This document shows positions 1 through 8,999 of a DNA stretch of 64,000 bases, in pieces; within the stretch, counting starts at the first letter, position 1; each line of letters begins with the position of its first letter. The notes below the pieces were generated by a model. The model was not told where the DNA came from. It was given only the letters and a program-made list of their open reading frames with translations, and did no database searches. Made by a program: the position numbers and the translations under genes. Origin of the DNA: Sulfurimonas sp. (GTDB lineage Bacteria > Campylobacterota > Campylobacteria > Campylobacterales > Sulfurimonadaceae); contig NZ_CP093397.1 in assembly GCF_029027585.1 (NCBI RefSeq), positions 1,787,405 through 1,851,404 of the forward strand. Direction: 5' to 3'.

Positions 1-1
1 T

Positions 2-1501
2 ATGGGTAGCATCTCTGTTGCAACAATAGTTCTACTTTTTCCAAAGATGGAGTACCTTCCACAAGGAAATCAAAATCTAATAATGAATATTTTAATTCCG
101 CCTCCGGGACTCTCAGAAAATGAGAAAAAAGAGATAGGGGTTAAGATATATGAACATATGAAGCCTCACTATGAAGAAGAGGTAGATAGTATTCCTCCTA
201 TAAAAAATAGTTTCTATGTCTCATATGGGGATCTAATTATTCAAGGTATGATTTCAGATGAAGAGAGTCGTGCAACAGAATATATTCCATTTATGATGCC
301 CGTTGTAAACAGCTTCCCAGGGGTATTTGGTATTTCGCTTCAAAGTGGCGTATTTGAGCAAGGGATAGGTGAGGGCAGAAATATCGACATCGATATTAGT
401 GGTCAAAATATGTCTAAACTAACTCAAATAGGTGGAATGCTTTTTGGTGCAATCTCTGGAGGAATAAAAGGTGCTCAAATTCGTCCTGTTCCATCTATTG
501 AACTTCTATTTCCAGAAGCTTTAATAATTCCAGATCGTAATGCTTTAGCAAATGTTGGTATGAGTAGTAGAAGTTTTGGGTTTGCAGCAGATGTACTTCT
601 TGATGGACGAAAAATCAGTGAGTATACTCAAGATGGAGAGAAATCTATAGATATGATTTTAAAATCACACGATAGTATGATTAACTCACCTGAAGCACTC
701 TATTTAACTCAGGTTACAACGCCAAAAGCTGGTCTTGTTCCTATGTCTGAACTCTCTCAAATGAAACATACGACTAGTATTACAAAGATTCGTCATGTTG
801 ATGGTAAAAGAACTATTACACTTCAAGTTACACCACCAAGTACAATGACTCTTCAAGAGAGTGTGGAAAAGTTGGAAGTAATTATAAAAAATGCTATCCC
901 TCCAAATATGCTTGAGGATTCAACTAAGGTAAAACTAGCAGGAAAAGCGGATAAACTTGCTCAAACCATAGAGTCTATGAAGTGGAACTTGGTATTTGCA
1001 CTGGTAATTATATATCTATTGATGAGTGCCTTGTTTGGGAATTTCATTTATCCCTTAGTGATTCTTTTTACAGTGCCAATGGCAACTGCTGGTGGCTTTG
1101 TAGGTCTTAAACTTACAAATATGTTTGTAGCACCACAACCGCTTGATGTACTGACTATGTTAGGATTTATTATTCTTATTGGGATTGTTGTAAATAACGC
1201 TATTTTGATAGTGCATCAAGCCTTAAATAATATGCGTCATAACGCAATGGAACCAAAAGAAGCGATTATTGAAGCTACTCGTTCACGACTTAGACCCATC
1301 TTTATGAGTTCTTTGACTTCTGTATTTGGTATGTTACCACTTGTTTTAGTCCCTGGTCCAGGTTCTGAATTTTATAGAGGTTTAGGTTCAGTAATCACAG
1401 GGGGACTTGCACTTTCAATGTTATTTACTATTTTAGTAACACCAGCACTTATGTACTTGATGATAAGTTTGACAAGTAAAAAAGAGAAGGAGATAAAATG
1501 A
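2..1501 (+). CDS. RND efflux transporter permease, C-terminal half (partial)
   Basis: Inner-membrane proton-driven pump subunit of the AcrB/RND type, cut by the left window edge. The visible 499 residues are the second half of such a protein: a periplasmic loop domain (about 20-320) followed by a membrane block (about 325-490) with the usual helix cluster, including the segment VLTMLGFIILIGIVVNNAIL, which matches the RND helix-10/11 region. The full family length is about 1,000-1,050 residues, so roughly half lies upstream outside the window. The stop codon overlaps the start of the next gene by 4 bases (ATGA), so the pump and its outer-membrane channel are co-translated. The substrate cannot be read from the sequence. 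The first visible ATG is probably not the true start. Confidence 0.9.
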   Translation: MGSISVATIVLLFPKMEYLPQGNQNLIMNILIPPPGLSENEKKEIGVKIYEHMKPHYEEEVDSIPPIKNSFYVSYGDLIIQGMISDEESRATEYIPFMMPVVNSFPGVFGISLQSGVFEQGIGEGRNIDIDISGQNMSKLTQIGGMLFGAISGGIKGAQIRPVPSIELLFPEALIIPDRNALANVGMSSRSFGFAADVLLDGRKISEYTQDGEKSIDMILKSHDSMINSPEALYLTQVTTPKAGLVPMSELSQMKHTTSITKIRHVDGKRTITLQVTPPSTMTLQESVEKLEVIIKNAIPPNMLEDSTKVKLAGKADKLAQTIESMKWNLVFALVIIYLLMSALFGNFIYPLVILFTVPMATAGGFVGLKLTNMFVAPQPLDVLTMLGFIILIGIVVNNAILIVHQALNNMRHNAMEPKEAIIEATRSRLRPIFMSSLTSVFGMLPLVLVPGPGSEFYRGLGSVITGGLALSMLFTILVTPALMYLMISLTSKKEKEIK

Positions 1502-2739
1502 GAATCATTTTAATTTTTGTATCATCATATATGGCACTGTTTGGATTGACTCTATCCCAATCAATTGAGTTGGCTTTAAGCAATTCTCCTAAAATTTTAA
1601 TTTCTAAAAGTAATGTAAAGTATAGCCAGTATATAAAAGATGAAGCGACAGGTGCTTACCATCCAACGCTTGAAGCAGGATTTGCTTGGCAGGAACTTGA
1701 GAACCCTACGGCATTTACATTTAGTCCGAGTCATAACTATAACCTGAGTTTAAAGTACAACCTTTTTAATGGTTTTTCTGATTACTCTACTGTTAGCTCT
1801 AAAGACTCTGAACTAAAATCTGCAAAGCTTGAAAGTAAGGCTATTATTTCAGATTTAAAGTTAGCCGTTACTCTAGCATATACTTCTTACCTAAAAGCAA
1901 GAAAACTCATTAAATCTCAAGAAGAGCAGTTAGCATCTTTAACTAAACAATACGATGATACAAATGTAAGATATGAGCAGGGTATAGTTGCTAAAAATGA
2001 TTTGCTTTTAATCGATGTTGAAAAATTAAAAGCAGAACAAGCGTTTATAAAAGCTAAAAGTGACCTTATCGTTGCTAAGAGTAATCTTGAAAATATTATA
2101 GCGGTAACTCTAGATAAAAATGAAACCATTGATGACTTTGATGCTAGTGTAAATGAAATTCAAGAGATAGTTGATTTAGAATCTCAAATGATGCAAAACC
2201 GTAGTGAGATAAAAGCTATGACTTTTAAAAGTAAATCACTTGTTTTTCAAAGAGATGCGATAACAGGAAATTATCTTCCAAAAGTAAATTTAGAAGCTTC
2301 CCACCAAATAAATGATCAAGAGAGAATCTCAGGAACAACTATTTTTCAACCAAAAGAGCAGACAACTTATGGTGTGAATGTAACTTGGAGCTTATACTCA
2401 GGAATGAGAAATTTAGCTATGAAAAAAGCTTTGTTAGAAAAACATAATCAACAAAATTTACAACTTCATCAACTAAAGTTAGATTTGAAAAATCAACTAA
2501 GACAAGCATATGAAGGTTTTAAAGTTGCTAAGAGTGCCAAGAATGTTGCATCTCGTGCAAAAGAGAGTGCAAAAGAGAACTACCGTATTACAGCAGATAG
2601 GTATTCTCAAGGAGATGTAGATACACTTACTCTATTGGTATCTCAGTCAAACTTAACACAGGCAGTAAATGCAAATAACGATGCCTACTATGACTTATTT
2701 GTAGCGTATAAAACTTTACAAAGAATAATTTCGGAGTAG
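1498..2739 (+). CDS. TolC family outer membrane efflux channel
   Basis: Outer-membrane partner of the upstream RND pump. The 413-residue protein starts with a hydrophobic signal peptide (about 1-20, ending near LTLSQS). It then shows two long alpha-helical repeats rich in Ala, Lys and Glu with the typical N-Y-x-(x)-A/D-R-Y-x-x-G pattern: NVRYEQGIVAKNDLL near residue 155 and ADRYSQGDVDTLTLL near 370. These are the coiled-coil tunnel helices of the TolC fold. Length and repeat layout fit the family. The start overlaps the pump gene by 4 bases. The membrane-fusion subunit is presumably upstream of the window. It converges with the chemoreceptor-like gene one base after its stop, with no visible terminator. 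Confidence 0.88.
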   Translation: MRIILIFVSSYMALFGLTLSQSIELALSNSPKILISKSNVKYSQYIKDEATGAYHPTLEAGFAWQELENPTAFTFSPSHNYNLSLKYNLFNGFSDYSTVSSKDSELKSAKLESKAIISDLKLAVTLAYTSYLKARKLIKSQEEQLASLTKQYDDTNVRYEQGIVAKNDLLLIDVEKLKAEQAFIKAKSDLIVAKSNLENIIAVTLDKNETIDDFDASVNEIQEIVDLESQMMQNRSEIKAMTFKSKSLVFQRDAITGNYLPKVNLEASHQINDQERISGTTIFQPKEQTTYGVNVTWSLYSGMRNLAMKKALLEKHNQQNLQLHQLKLDLKNQLRQAYEGFKVAKSAKNVASRAKESAKENYRITADRYSQGDVDTLTLLVSQSNLTQAVNANNDAYYDLFVAYKTLQRIISE

Positions 2740-2740
2740 G

Positions 2741-3841
2741 TTACTGCTCATCTGATTTTAAATTAGAGATAGAATCAACTAGAGTAGAAATATCTACTTT
2801 AGCAAGAGAGAGTGCTTTTTGAGTTCTCTCTGCTAATTTTCTAACTTCATCTGCTACTACTGCAAAACCCCTTCCATGTTCTCCTGCCCTCGCTGCTTCT
2901 ATGGCGGCATTTAGAGCGAGTAGATTTGTTAAATCGGCTATATCTGCTATGGTATCAAGAACTTTATAAATATCTTGACTTTGGTAACTTAAAGTATCTA
3001 GTTTATCGTCAAGTTTCTCTTTTTTTTCGTTTTTAGAATCTTGTGTGTTTTGATATTCTTGCATCTGAGTAATTAAGGTATCTTTTTCTTCTTTAACATA
3101 TTTTATTTTTTCATTTAATTCAACTATTGTAACATCATGAGAACTTTGTAACTCTTTGTATTTGTTGATTAAAATATTATTTTCATCACTAAATGATTTA
3201 GTTTTCATCTCAAGTGTTTTGTTATGAATTTGTAATTTTTTTATGATTATAGGTTCTTTCTCTTTTTCAACTTTCACTTCTTTTTCTTTAACCTCTGGAA
3301 TATTTTTAACTTCAATTTTTTGGAGTTCTTTTACAGCAGTTTTTCTAAAAAATATAAAACCTAAAAGTAGTCCTAAAACTACACCTACAACTGTAAAAAT
3401 TACACTTTTTATCACAGATGATTTTTCAACAACTTTATCTTTATAGATGATTTTTTCTTTGTAGATAATTTCTTTTTTTATAGGTTTAGCGTTTTGTTGT
3501 ATGAGTAGCTTTCCAGCTTTTGTCATTTTAGTATATAACTTTTTCATCTTTTGAATCTGCGAAGCATCTATGTTTGAGTTACTTTGATGTAAAAGTGTAA
3601 AGGTTTCTAGTGTTTTATCTTTTAAAGATTCTAAAGATAAGATTTTTGTTTCATCAAGAGAAAGGGCAGTTGTAATATTTTCATGTGTTGAGAGAACAAG
3701 AAAGTAGAGTGATACTTTTTCTTCAGCAGAAAGGTTTAAAGAGATTTTATCTATTTCATCATTTAGTTGTTTATAATTTTGCTCGATTGATGAAGCAAAA
3801 ATCGAGACAACAAATATAGCTATAAATATAATAATTTTCAT
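2741..3841 (-). CDS. Short methyl-accepting chemotaxis-like protein
   Basis: Membrane protein of 366 residues with an N-terminal signal or anchor helix (1-18) and a periplasmic helical segment of about 130 residues. A transmembrane helix follows near 147-166 ([19 protein letters not shown]), then a long charged coiled coil (about 175-290). At about 300-350 is the highly conserved hairpin tip of chemoreceptors ([20 protein letters not shown] followed by [15 protein letters not shown]). The protein ends about 25 residues after the tip, so the descending arm of the signalling hairpin is almost absent. No HAMP domain is evident. It could dock to CheA/CheW by the tip alone, or be a degraded receptor. 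The domain call is firm; the function is open. Confidence 0.8.
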   Translation of the reverse strand: MKIIIFIAIFVVSIFASSIEQNYKQLNDEIDKISLNLSAEEKVSLYFLVLSTHENITTALSLDETKILSLESLKDKTLETFTLLHQSNSNIDASQIQKMKKLYTKMTKAGKLLIQQNAKPIKKEIIYKEKIIYKDKVVEKSSVIKSVIFTVVGVVLGLLLGFIFFRKTAVKELQKIEVKNIPEVKEKEVKVEKEKEPIIIKKLQIHNKTLEMKTKSFSDENNILINKYKELQSSHDVTIVELNEKIKYVKEEKDTLITQMQEYQNTQDSKNEKKEKLDDKLDTLSYQSQDIYKVLDTIADIADLTNLLALNAAIEAARAGEHGRGFAVVADEVRKLAERTQKALSLAKVDISTLVDSISNLKSDEQ

Positions 3842-3865
3842 ATTATATTAAAGCATATTTTGTTC

Positions 3866-4414
3866 CTAAGCATATAATCTTTTGTTAAATTCATCAAACT
3901 CTTCTAAAGTTTTTTCTAGTAATTTTTTAGCATCTTCAAAGATTTTATCCATGATATTTATTTTTTCAGAACTCTCTGGGATAGTTAGTTTTTTCATAGA
4001 ATTATCAAACATTTCAACTATGTTTGTTTTTATATGATTTTTTACTTCTTCACTTCTTTCTTTATTTGGTTCAAAAATAGCAGCTATTGTATGCGCTAGT
4101 TCTGTCACAGGTGACTTAGGAGCAACATCTTTGAGTTCTTTTAAAAATGAGTCTATAAAAGGTTGAGCAATCTTCATAAAAGCTTCTATCTCTTTTTTAT
4201 CTTGTGCATCTATGCCATTAGTTTCGATTGAAAATTGAAATGATTGCATAGATGAAAAACTCATTGAAGTACTTGAACCATTTTCATCTTTTTGGTTTTT
4301 ATAAGACATAGACTGCTCATTTGCAAAATCCATTTTAATAATATCTCCGCTAGAAGTTCTCATTTGTATATTTAAGTCGTGTGAGCGATATGCATCTAGT
4401 CCATAAGCAGTCAT
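3866..4414 (-). CDS. Hypothetical protein, 182 residues
   Basis: I do not recognise the family. The protein has no signal peptide or membrane segment. The N-terminal half is Ser/Met/Gln-rich and polar (about 20-80), and the C-terminal half is helical and charged (about 85-182). The start is supported by an AAAGGA ribosome-binding site a few bases upstream. It lies 24 bases upstream of the short chemoreceptor-like gene on the same strand, so the two may be co-transcribed. The polar repeat-poor composition and mention-worthy motif YRSHDLNIQMRTSSGDIIK suggest a beta-rich start, but nothing more can be said. Confidence 0.6.
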   Translation of the reverse strand: MTAYGLDAYRSHDLNIQMRTSSGDIIKMDFANEQSMSYKNQKDENGSSTSMSFSSMQSFQFSIETNGIDAQDKKEIEAFMKIAQPFIDSFLKELKDVAPKSPVTELAHTIAAIFEPNKERSEEVKNHIKTNIVEMFDNSMKKLTIPESSEKINIMDKIFEDAKKLLEKTLEEFDEFNKRLYA

Positions 4415-4492
4415 AATTTATCCTTTGTATCTGTGTTATGTAACTTATATATCGGAAAAAAAAGTAAATTATAAAGTTTAAAGAGCTTTTTG

Positions 4493-4498
4493 TATAAA
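4493..4498 (+). promoter_or_regulatory. Putative -10 box for surE
   Basis: The sequence TTTTTTGTATAAAATAC carries a TG-preceded TATAAA hexamer only 8 bases before the surE ATG. Transcription would start at or next to the start codon, so the mRNA would have almost no leader. No Shine-Dalgarno sequence is visible before the ATG, which fits this reading. No -35 box is evident, as is usual for Campylobacterota. Confidence 0.4.
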
Positions 4499-4506
4499 AT
4501 ACTCTT

Positions 4507-5292
4507 ATGAAAAAAAAATATAAAATTTTAGTGACAAATGATGATGGTTACGAGGCAAAAGGTTTGCTTTGTTTAGTGCAGGCTTTAAAAGAGCTAGATG
4601 GCGTTGAAGTTACTGTTGTTGCCCCTGCAAATGAGAAGTCTGCTTGTGGACATTCTCTTACTTTAGTTCGACCACTTCGTTTTGTGAGTGTTGATGATGA
4701 TTTTTATAAACTCGATGATGGAACTCCTAGTGATTGTGTCTATCTATCGCTAAGTACACTTTTTGAACATGAAAAGCCTGACCTTCTCGTAAGTGGTATA
4801 AATCGTGGCTCAAATATGGGAGAAGATATAACTTATAGTGGAACTGCAGCAGGGGCGATGGAGGGTGTTTTACATGATGTTCCTTCTATCGCCATCTCTC
4901 AAGTGATGGACTTTACAAATCCTGATGGAGATTTTACTCTTGCAATGAAAACTATAAAAAAACTTGTTTTAAAGATTAAAAATGGTTCTTTTCCTTTACC
5001 AAAAAGAGAGTTTTTAAATGTAAATATACCAGCAGATATTGAAGAAGCACAGATGCAAGTAACTTATGCAGGTTATAGATTTTACGCAAATGATTCTCAT
5101 GTTCATAGAAATCCAAGAGGCGAAGAATATTACTGGTTAGGATTACATCCACTTGATTTTGCTCCAAGAGATGGTGTTGAAGAAGTTAGTGATTATGAGG
5201 CTGTTCAAGCAGGTAAAATATCTATAACTCCTATTCAGCTTGATTTGAGTGCGTATAAAAGTATAAAAAATCTTAAAAGTTGGATAGAGTAA
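4507..5292 (+). CDS. surE: 5'/3'-nucleotidase SurE
   Basis: Metal-dependent cytoplasmic phosphatase acting on nucleoside 5'- and 3'-monophosphates. All family signatures are present: the N-terminal metal-binding TNDDGYEAKGL (about 10-20), GTPSDCVYL (about 75) and SGINRGSNMGEDITYSGTAA (about 97-116), which holds the Asn and Ser ligands. Its 261 residues match the family length. It is followed after one base by the ThiF-like gene and then by two unknown genes, forming a compact forward operon. The start codon lacks a clear ribosome-binding site and sits 8 bases from a -10-like box. Confidence 0.95.
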   Translation: MKKKYKILVTNDDGYEAKGLLCLVQALKELDGVEVTVVAPANEKSACGHSLTLVRPLRFVSVDDDFYKLDDGTPSDCVYLSLSTLFEHEKPDLLVSGINRGSNMGEDITYSGTAAGAMEGVLHDVPSIAISQVMDFTNPDGDFTLAMKTIKKLVLKIKNGSFPLPKREFLNVNIPADIEEAQMQVTYAGYRFYANDSHVHRNPRGEEYYWLGLHPLDFAPRDGVEEVSDYEAVQAGKISITPIQLDLSAYKSIKNLKSWIE

Positions 5293-5293
5293 A

Positions 5294-5935
5294 ATGGCTA
5301 AAGAAGATAGACTAAAACTTCTTTTTGAAGATGATTTTTCAAAACTTCAAAATGCAAAAATCATACTCTTAGGAGTTGGTGGAGTAGGGAGTTTTTGTCT
5401 TGATTGTTTAATGCGAAGCGGAATCACTGATGTTACTATCGTTGATTTTGATACTTATGATGACTCAAATCAAAACCGCCAAATGTGGTCAGAACTTCAT
5501 GAAGATGAGCTTAAAGTTGAGGCTTTAAAAAAACATTACCCACAAGTTAAAATCATAAACAAACGCATAGATGAAGAGTGGGTATGGGATTTTGACTTTG
5601 ATGAGTATGACTTAGTTCTAGATGCCATAGATGATACAAGGGCTAAACTTGCCATCGCTCAAAAGTGCCATAAAAAACTAATCTCTTCTTTTGGTGGTGC
5701 AAAACGCATAGATGCCGCGCAAGTTAAAGTTGATGATATTTGGAAAACTTACGGAGATAGATTTGGTTCTAAAATCCGATATGAACTTAGAAAAAGAGGT
5801 TTTAAGAAAAAGTTTAAAGTTATTTTTTCTTCTGAGGAAGCAAGAGTAAAAGAAAAAGGTAGTTTTATGGGTGTGACTGCTACCTTTGGTCTTATGATGT
5901 GTAGTGAAGCAGTGAAAAAGTTGTTAAAGGGGTAG
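5294..5935 (+). CDS. ThiF/TcdA-family adenylating enzyme
   Basis: E1-like protein of the ThiF/MoeB fold, closest in outline to TcdA, which dehydrates t6A37 in tRNA to its cyclic form. It has the nucleotide-binding glycine motif LGVGGVGSFCLDCL (about 26-39), the acidic VDFDTYDDSNQNRQ segment that binds ATP/Mg, and DLVLDAIDDTRAKLAIA. At 213 residues it is clearly shorter than E. coli TcdA (about 268), lacking the C-terminal extension. No CxxC zinc site is visible. It follows surE by one base and precedes an unknown exported protein by three. The substrate assignment is inference. Confidence 0.8.
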   Translation: MAKEDRLKLLFEDDFSKLQNAKIILLGVGGVGSFCLDCLMRSGITDVTIVDFDTYDDSNQNRQMWSELHEDELKVEALKKHYPQVKIINKRIDEEWVWDFDFDEYDLVLDAIDDTRAKLAIAQKCHKKLISSFGGAKRIDAAQVKVDDIWKTYGDRFGSKIRYELRKRGFKKKFKVIFSSEEARVKEKGSFMGVTATFGLMMCSEAVKKLLKG

Positions 5936-5938
5936 GTA

Positions 5939-6838
5939 ATGAAAAGTTTTTTAGGTCTATTCTTGCTATGTGGCATCTACTCTTCTTTGCTTGGAGATGA
6001 CGCAGTTGAGTATGATTATGAAACTGATATTTACTATTCAAATGTTTCAGCTTTTATAGACTTAGATAGAGATGCTAACATTACAGATGCTACTTCTTAC
6101 AGTGAAACACAAATTTATACAAATTTACTAAAAAACACTTTTAAGCCAAACATATTTTTACTTGAAGCATCCCTGCATCCAATGGGCATCGGTGGACTTT
6201 ACTTTAGACAAAACCATGAAGATATGTATAACAGATCAAAAATCCAAGAGTTTAACTGGGCTAAAGCACTAACGGCTGGCTTTGAAGAGCCTTATGCTTT
6301 GTCATTTTTTGTGGGAAGAATGATGGTTTTTAAAAATAATAAAGATGATAATATTGGGAAAAACAGAGCTTATATGGGGACACTTGTAAGTATTGGTGAT
6401 TATAGTATAAAAGATAATGTTGCTCATTATGACAGATGGTATAACATTGAGTTTAAACTAAAAGGTACAAGAGATAAAAAAGACAAAGATTTAGACTGGA
6501 GTTTTAGAGTAGGAACAAGAATCCATGAAAATAAAAACTTTGTAAATAATATCTATATAGGTGCAAGACGAAGTAGTATAGACTATAAAAAAAGTGTTTG
6601 GTCTTTTATATATAACAGTGCCTTTTCAACTATGATAGCTGTGAGTGCAGATACTTTTAACCTTACAGAAGCAGAACTCATGTTAGAGAAAAAATGGCCT
6701 CTGAGTTGGGGAAAAAAGGTTAGTTTTGGTTTGGGACTTGGTTATCTATATAATAGCGGTGCAAAATATAAAGGCAAGTTAGTAGATGAAGGTATAGACA
6801 ATCATCAAATAATGTTTCGTCCAAATTTAAAGTGGTAA
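5939..6838 (+). CDS. Exported protein of unknown function
   Basis: The 299-residue protein starts with a typical signal peptide (about 1-19, MKSFLGLFLLCGIYSSLLG) and has no other membrane helix. The mature part is rich in aromatic and alternating polar/hydrophobic residues (YYSNVSAFIDL, LSWGKKVSFGLGLGYLYNSG) and ends FRPNLKW. An aromatic residue at the C-terminus is typical of outer-membrane beta-barrels. A small barrel or periplasmic beta protein is therefore plausible. It sits in the surE operon with no clue to its role. Confidence 0.65.
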   Translation: MKSFLGLFLLCGIYSSLLGDDAVEYDYETDIYYSNVSAFIDLDRDANITDATSYSETQIYTNLLKNTFKPNIFLLEASLHPMGIGGLYFRQNHEDMYNRSKIQEFNWAKALTAGFEEPYALSFFVGRMMVFKNNKDDNIGKNRAYMGTLVSIGDYSIKDNVAHYDRWYNIEFKLKGTRDKKDKDLDWSFRVGTRIHENKNFVNNIYIGARRSSIDYKKSVWSFIYNSAFSTMIAVSADTFNLTEAELMLEKKWPLSWGKKVSFGLGLGYLYNSGAKYKGKLVDEGIDNHQIMFRPNLKW

Positions 6839-6847
6839 AGGAAGCAT

Positions 6848-7228
6848 TTGTTTGATTTTTTAGATAGTGACTGGTTCAATATAGGTTTAGAGATAGTGTT
6901 TCTTATTCTTATATCTTATGATGTAAAAAAATATTTTGAAACAAAAAAGAGAGAATATATAGTAAATATTGTACTAACTATTGGTTTTGCTATTTGGGTA
7001 CTTTACCCGTACTATAAAAGTTACTATGGTTGGGAAGATTCACAGAAACAAGAGATGATTTCAACATGTAAAGACTCAAATGACACTAAACTTTGCAAAT
7101 GTTTAGATGAGAAAATATTTAAAAACTATGTATTTGATGAGTATAAAATTCTTGATAAAAACTCAACTGAGCATCTAGAGTTTTTAAAAGAGGCAAAAGA
7201 GGAGTGTGAAGATGATGGCTGGTTTTAA
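6848..7228 (+). CDS. Small membrane protein of unknown function
   Basis: The 126-residue protein has two predicted membrane helices in its first half (about 8-24 and 37-57) and a charged C-terminal part with three cysteines (about 80-124; MISTCKDSNDTKLCKCLDEKI). This Cys-Lys-Cys pattern resembles small periplasmic or lipoprotein-like Cys motifs, but no family is recognised. The chosen start is a TTG preceded by AAAGGAAG 5-12 bases upstream. Its 3' end overlaps the next small gene. Confidence 0.55.
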   Translation: MFDFLDSDWFNIGLEIVFLILISYDVKKYFETKKREYIVNIVLTIGFAIWVLYPYYKSYYGWEDSQKQEMISTCKDSNDTKLCKCLDEKIFKNYVFDEYKILDKNSTEHLEFLKEAKEECEDDGWF

Positions 7229-7451
7229 ACTTTTTTGCATGGGTATCATAGGTGATGGTTGTGGAGGCGGACGAGAGTTCATAGTACAAAATGGAGTTTT
7301 AACCGCATACGACCCACAAAGTGAAGAGTCACGCATACTTTTACAAGGCATAAAAAAACCAATAAGCATAAGTAAAAAAGCATGTATAGTTATCATAAAA
7401 TGCGAAGATGAAGTTATAGAGTTTGATTTGTCTTTGATGAGTAGGGTTTAA
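7212..7451 (+). CDS. Small Gly-rich protein with GDGCGGGRE motif
   Basis: Unrecognised 79-residue protein. The conspicuous feature is GIIGDGCGGGREFI near residue 10, followed by a short beta-like protein (GVLTAYDPQSEESRILL, then KKACIVIIKCEDEVIEFDL). I place the start at ATG 7212 because GAGGAG at 7199-7204 lies 7 bases before it. An in-frame GTG at 7206 is too close to that site. It overlaps the preceding gene by 17 bases, which suggests translational coupling. Confidence 0.55.
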   Translation: MMAGFKLFCMGIIGDGCGGGREFIVQNGVLTAYDPQSEESRILLQGIKKPISISKKACIVIIKCEDEVIEFDLSLMSRV

Positions 7452-7473
7452 CTAGGCAAAGCTTAGATTTCGC

Positions 7474-7479
7474 TATAAT
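7474..7479 (+). promoter_or_regulatory. Putative -10 box for greA
   Basis: A perfect TATAAT lies 32 bases before the greA ATG in the only intergenic gap of this forward gene run (7452-7510). A ribosome-binding site (CAAGAGAATAA) follows. No -35 box is obvious. Confidence 0.5.
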
Positions 7480-7510
7480 TATAAAAATAAATATTACAAG
7501 AGAATAAATT

Positions 7511-8008
7511 ATGCAAAGAATAGAGCCGATGACACTTTTTGGTTATGAAAAACTACAAGCAGAAGTGAAGAATTTAAAAGAAGTTGTTAGACCACAAACA
7601 GTTAAAGATATAGAAGTTGCACTAGAACATGGTGATTTAAAAGAAAATGCTGAGTATCATGCAGCTAAAGAACAACAGCGAATTACAGATGGGCGTTTAG
7701 CAGATCTTGCAGGGATTATTGGTTGTGCAAAAATAGTTGATCCAAGTGAGTTAGAACATGCAAAAATTAGCTTTGGATCTACTATTGTTATGACAGATAT
7801 GGATACAGATGAAACCTTGACTTATACAATAGTTGGTGGTTGCGAGTCTAATCCAGATAATGGACTTATCTCTTTTGGTTCACCCTTAGCAAAACAACTT
7901 CTAGGCAGAGAAGAAGGTGATGAGGTAAAAGTTAAACTTCCTGGTGGCGAAAAAGAGTATGAGATAGAAGAAGTGAAATATCAGGAGATAGTTTTTGAGT
8001 GCAATTAA
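7511..8008 (+). CDS. greA: Transcription elongation factor GreA
   Basis: It rescues backtracked RNA polymerase by stimulating transcript cleavage. The 165-residue protein has the two-part Gre layout. An N-terminal coiled coil comes first (about 1-80), with the acidic tip sequence EVALEHGDLKENAEYHAAKE carrying the conserved D-L-x-E-N-x-E-Y catalytic motif. A C-terminal FKBP-like globular domain follows, ending with the LGREEGDEVKVKLPGGEKEY motif. Length is normal. It has its own promoter-like box and overlaps argC by 14 bases. Confidence 0.95.
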   Translation: MQRIEPMTLFGYEKLQAEVKNLKEVVRPQTVKDIEVALEHGDLKENAEYHAAKEQQRITDGRLADLAGIIGCAKIVDPSELEHAKISFGSTIVMTDMDTDETLTYTIVGGCESNPDNGLISFGSPLAKQLLGREEGDEVKVKLPGGEKEYEIEEVKYQEIVFECN

Positions 8009-8999
8009 TGTAGGAGTAATCGGGGCAAGTGGTTACACAGGATTAGAACTTGTTAAGATGCTTATAAATCATCCAACTTTTAAGTTAAATTATGTAGCAA
8101 ATTCAGAAGGTAACACAACTATAAACAAACTACATCCATCTTTAAATGGTGTATGTGAGATGGAAGTGCAAAAAGCTAATGTTGATGAATGTGCTTTGTG
8201 TTGTGAGTTAGTATTTTTAGCACTTCCACATAAAACAGCGATGGAATATGTAAAAGAATTGATGGCTAAAGATGTGAAAGTGGTTGATTTGTCGGCTGAT
8301 TATAGACTTCCTCAAGAGCTTTATGAAGAATTTTATACACCTCATACAGATGCTAAGAACTTAGAGCATGTTGTTTATGGACTTCCAGAGATGTTTAGAG
8401 ATGAGTTAAAGTCTGCTAAACTTGTGGCAAATCCAGGGTGTTTTCCAACATCAGCACTTTTAGCTTTGCTTCCGTTTATGGATAAAAGAGTTCCAAATAC
8501 TCCTATCATCATAGATGCTAAAACAGGGGTAAGCGGTGCAGGAAAAAAATTAAGCGAAATCACTCACTTTGTAAATGTAAATGATAACCTTTTTGCATAC
8601 AATCCTCTTATGCATAGACATGCTCCTGAAATTGCTGTTAAACTTGGAGTTTCATTTGATGAGGTAAATTTTGTTCCTCATCTTATTCCATTAACTCGCG
8701 GGATGCTCTCTTCTATATATATTCAAGTGAGTGAAAATTTTGATGCTTTTGAAGTTTTAAAAGAGTATTACGAAAAAGAACCTTTTGTGAGAGTGAGCCA
8801 AAAACCAGTTGATGTTAAAAATGTTGCTGGAACTAACTTTTGTGACCTTTATGTAAAGCAAAAAGGTAATATTCTTTTTATATCTAGTGCAATTGATAAC
8901 CTTATGAGAGGAGCATCTTCTCAAGCGGTTGTAAATGCTAATATCATGATGGGCTTATGTCAAAAAGATGGGATACCAAATATAGCTTATGTCCCATAA
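7995..8999 (+). CDS. argC: N-acetyl-gamma-glutamyl-phosphate reductase
   Basis: Third step of arginine biosynthesis: NADPH-dependent reduction of N-acetylglutamyl phosphate to the semialdehyde. The N-terminus shows the dinucleotide motif VGVIGASGYTGLELV. The active-site cysteine lies in NPGCFPTSALLAL (about 145-157), and HRHAPEI-like residues (LMHRHAPEIAVKL) supply the catalytic His. Its 334 residues match the short ArgC form. The start is TTG 7995, supported by AGGAGA 7 bases upstream, which overlaps greA by 14 bases. The 3' end overlaps the phosphoesterase gene by 11 bases. Confidence 0.95.
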   Translation: MSAINVGVIGASGYTGLELVKMLINHPTFKLNYVANSEGNTTINKLHPSLNGVCEMEVQKANVDECALCCELVFLALPHKTAMEYVKELMAKDVKVVDLSADYRLPQELYEEFYTPHTDAKNLEHVVYGLPEMFRDELKSAKLVANPGCFPTSALLALLPFMDKRVPNTPIIIDAKTGVSGAGKKLSEITHFVNVNDNLFAYNPLMHRHAPEIAVKLGVSFDEVNFVPHLIPLTRGMLSSIYIQVSENFDAFEVLKEYYEKEPFVRVSQKPVDVKNVAGTNFCDLYVKQKGNILFISSAIDNLMRGASSQAVVNANIMMGLCQKDGIPNIAYVP

